This document shows, in pieces, positions 6,093-7,558 of a stretch of DNA of 7,558 nucleotides. The translations under genes were made by a program, and so were the position numbers. The stretch comes from Bacteroidaceae bacterium (GTDB taxonomy: Bacteria; Bacteroidota; Bacteroidia; Bacteroidales; CHK158-818). The first letter of the stretch is position 1; the number at the start of each line of letters is the position of its first letter. The DNA is taken from assembly GCA_017467745.1 (NCBI GenBank), contig JAFUKV010000119.1, forward strand, positions 1 to 7,558. The letters are read 5' to 3'. The notes below the pieces were generated by a model, which saw only the letters and a list, made by a program, of their open reading frames with translations, had not been told where the DNA came from and ran no database searches.

Positions 6093-7558
6093 TTATGGAT
6101 GAAGAACTGATTCGATTTTTTCTTTTTCTCCTACTAACCAAATCATATCGGATGCGTATAAAACTACATTTCCCGAAGGATAAACAAAAGTTCCGTCACT
6201 GCGTTCGATACCGACAACTAAACAGGATTTTCCTCTGATATCGGTTTCACACAATTTACGGTTATGTAAATAAGAGTCTTGCGGTATTATAATCTTTTCC
6301 AGAATAACGTTTTCCGTATCAATGTTATTGTCAACTATATCGCTCTCTTTTTCTACTTCCGGAAGGAAACCTTGTATCTGTTCGTCGGTGCCGGCAACGC
6401 TAATTATATCGCCGGGAAATAAACGTACATTGCTTTGCGGAATGTTTATGACTCTATTTCCTCGTTTTATGCTGACTATATTTACGCCGTATCGTTGATG
6501 AATGTTCGCATCGATAATTTTTTGTCCGATAAATGAACATCCTGTTTTGATTTCCATTTGAGCCAAATGTATATTATGGATAATATTATTGTTTTTTCCT
6601 GTTTTTCTCAATTCCCGTTCATTCAGATTTTCTAAAAATGTATTTTCAATACGAAGAATCCGTTCTCTTATTTTTTTTGAAAAAGCTATCAATAAAAACA
6701 GAAGGATAGCGCTGCCTAAAATAATACCTGTTCGTTGAGAATACACTTGGGAAAGAAAATACATGATAAAGAATACAGCTAATAAGAAACGCAATAAAAT
6801 CATTAGCAATACAGGGACATGACTGATACGTTTATCTGCCCATATTTGTTGCAATTGTGTACTTTGAATACGTTTTAGCGCCAATCCCCATATAAATGGA
6901 GCCATTATCAGTATGGATATTATTACGGCAATATGTAAAACCCACTCCGATTCAAAATAATTTTTTATCCATGGAATTAAGTAAGATAATGACGCAATAA
7001 TTAATCCGCCAATAATAGTAGAATAAAATATGATTTTCCCTAAATATAATCCAAGTATTTGTTTCCAAGCACTTTGTGTATGTGTGGTTGCTGCATTGCT
7101 GGTATAATTGTTCAATAACAGTTTTATTCTGTCCGGTAATATAGAATCCAGTTTTTCATACGCAGGACCGGCTAATTTTATAAAATACGGTGTCGTAAAA
7201 GTTGTTACTACCGATACTGCAACAATTATAGGATATAGATAACTGTCAATTACATTTAAAGACATTCCCAATGTTGCAATAATAAAGGCAAATTCTCCTA
7301 CCTGCGCTAAACTAAAACCTGATTGTACGGCAATTTTCAGCGGCTGTCCCGAAATCAGCATACCGCTTGTCCCGAATAAAATTTGACCGAAGATTACAAC
7401 TATCGATAACAATAGTATTGGTAATGCGTATTCATATAAAATTTCAGGATTTACAAGCATTCCTACGGATATAAAAAATACGGCTCCGAATAAATCTTTT
7501 ACCGGTTGTATTACTTTTTCTATCCGTTCGGCTTGTACTGTACCTGCCAGTATAGACC
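6093..7558 (-). CDS. CPA2/Kef-type cation:proton antiporter with two C-terminal RCK_C (TrkA_C) domains (5' part missing)
   Basis: The frame stays open to the right edge, so the real start lies outside the window. The methionine at 7460 is internal, since the 32 codons before it read SILAGTVQAERIEKVIQPVK then FGAVFFISVGM, a hallmark of the Kef/NapA exchanger core. The last core helices follow, including SGFSLAQVGEFAFII at visible residues 79-93, the counterpart of the KefB/KefC SLAQGGEF motif. About five more hydrophobic segments come next, to about residue 292. The cytoplasmic tail carries two tandem RCK_C-like domains, at about 330-400 (MEIKTGCSFIGQKI, RLFPGDIISVAGTDEQ) and about 415-485 (KIIIPQDSYLHNRKL, MIWLVGEKEKIES). 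No Rossmann-type RCK_N with a GxGxxG motif is seen between membrane and tail. Function: K+ or Na+ exchange for protons across the inner membrane, gated by the RCK_C ligand. The ion and ligand cannot be told from the sequence. No hairpin follows the stop codon. Confidence 0.9.
   Translation of the reverse strand, partial: SILAGTVQAERIEKVIQPVKDLFGAVFFISVGMLVNPEILYEYALPILLLSIVVIFGQILFGTSGMLISGQPLKIAVQSGFSLAQVGEFAFIIATLGMSLNVIDSYLYPIIVAVSVVTTFTTPYFIKLAGPAYEKLDSILPDRIKLLLNNYTSNAATTHTQSAWKQILGLYLGKIIFYSTIIGGLIIASLSYLIPWIKNYFESEWVLHIAVIISILIMAPFIWGLALKRIQSTQLQQIWADKRISHVPVLLMILLRFLLAVFFIMYFLSQVYSQRTGIILGSAILLFLLIAFSKKIRERILRIENTFLENLNERELRKTGKNNNIIHNIHLAQMEIKTGCSFIGQKIIDANIHQRYGVNIVSIKRGNRVINIPQSNVRLFPGDIISVAGTDEQIQGFLPEVEKESDIVDNNIDTENVILEKIIIPQDSYLHNRKLCETDIRGKSCLVVGIERSDGTFVYPSGNVVLYASDMIWLVGEKEKIESVLHP

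Noticed and set aside
1..7558. Mobile elements, CRISPR arrays, tRNA or rRNA genes
   Set aside because: No transposase or integrase, no regularly spaced repeats, no cloverleaf or rRNA-like stretch was recognised. Intergenic gaps are all shorter than about 250 nt and are accounted for by terminators and promoters.

Overview
The window looks like a chromosomal segment of a low-GC anaerobic member of the Bacteroidales. Several things point there: a FeoA-FeoB fusion, a DUF4491 protein, a TlpA-like lipoprotein with a DUF4369-type front end, a rubrerythrin, and a promoter upstream of guaA that matches the Bacteroidetes -33 TTG / -7 TAnnTTTG pattern. Shine-Dalgarno sequences are weak or absent, which is also usual in that phylum. 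I cannot name the genus. All recognised genes lie on the minus strand, so transcription runs from high to low coordinates.

Layout in the direction of transcription. (1) 7558-6093: the C-terminal part of a CPA2/Kef-type cation:proton antiporter with two RCK_C (TrkA_C-like) domains; its start lies outside the window. (2) 6011-4488: a complete, canonical glutamine-hydrolysing GMP synthase (guaA) behind a clear promoter. (3) 4452-3145: a second GMP-synthase-like protein, 35 nt downstream. Its ATP-pyrophosphatase and dimerisation domains are intact, but its glutamine amidotransferase domain is shortened by about 72 residues and lacks the catalytic Cys and His-x-Glu. A strong hairpin follows it. 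(4) 2895-1777: a lipoprotein thiol-disulfide oxidoreductase of the TlpA family, closed by a 14-bp perfect hairpin and T-run. (5) 1599-1024: rubrerythrin, then another hairpin. (6) 963-634: a small DUF4491 membrane protein. (7) 503-1: the first 167 residues of a FeoA-FeoB ferrous iron transporter, running off the left edge.

The two GMP synthase-like genes form a probable two-gene operon between the promoter at 6041-6073 and the terminator at 3086-3116. Their divergence (by eye about half identical in the synthetase half) and the clean reading frame of the second copy suggest an old, maintained paralog rather than a decaying duplicate. This is the most interesting part of the window. The rest is housekeeping and stress physiology of an anaerobe: ferrous iron uptake, peroxide reduction by rubrerythrin, envelope thiol redox, and ion/pH homeostasis.
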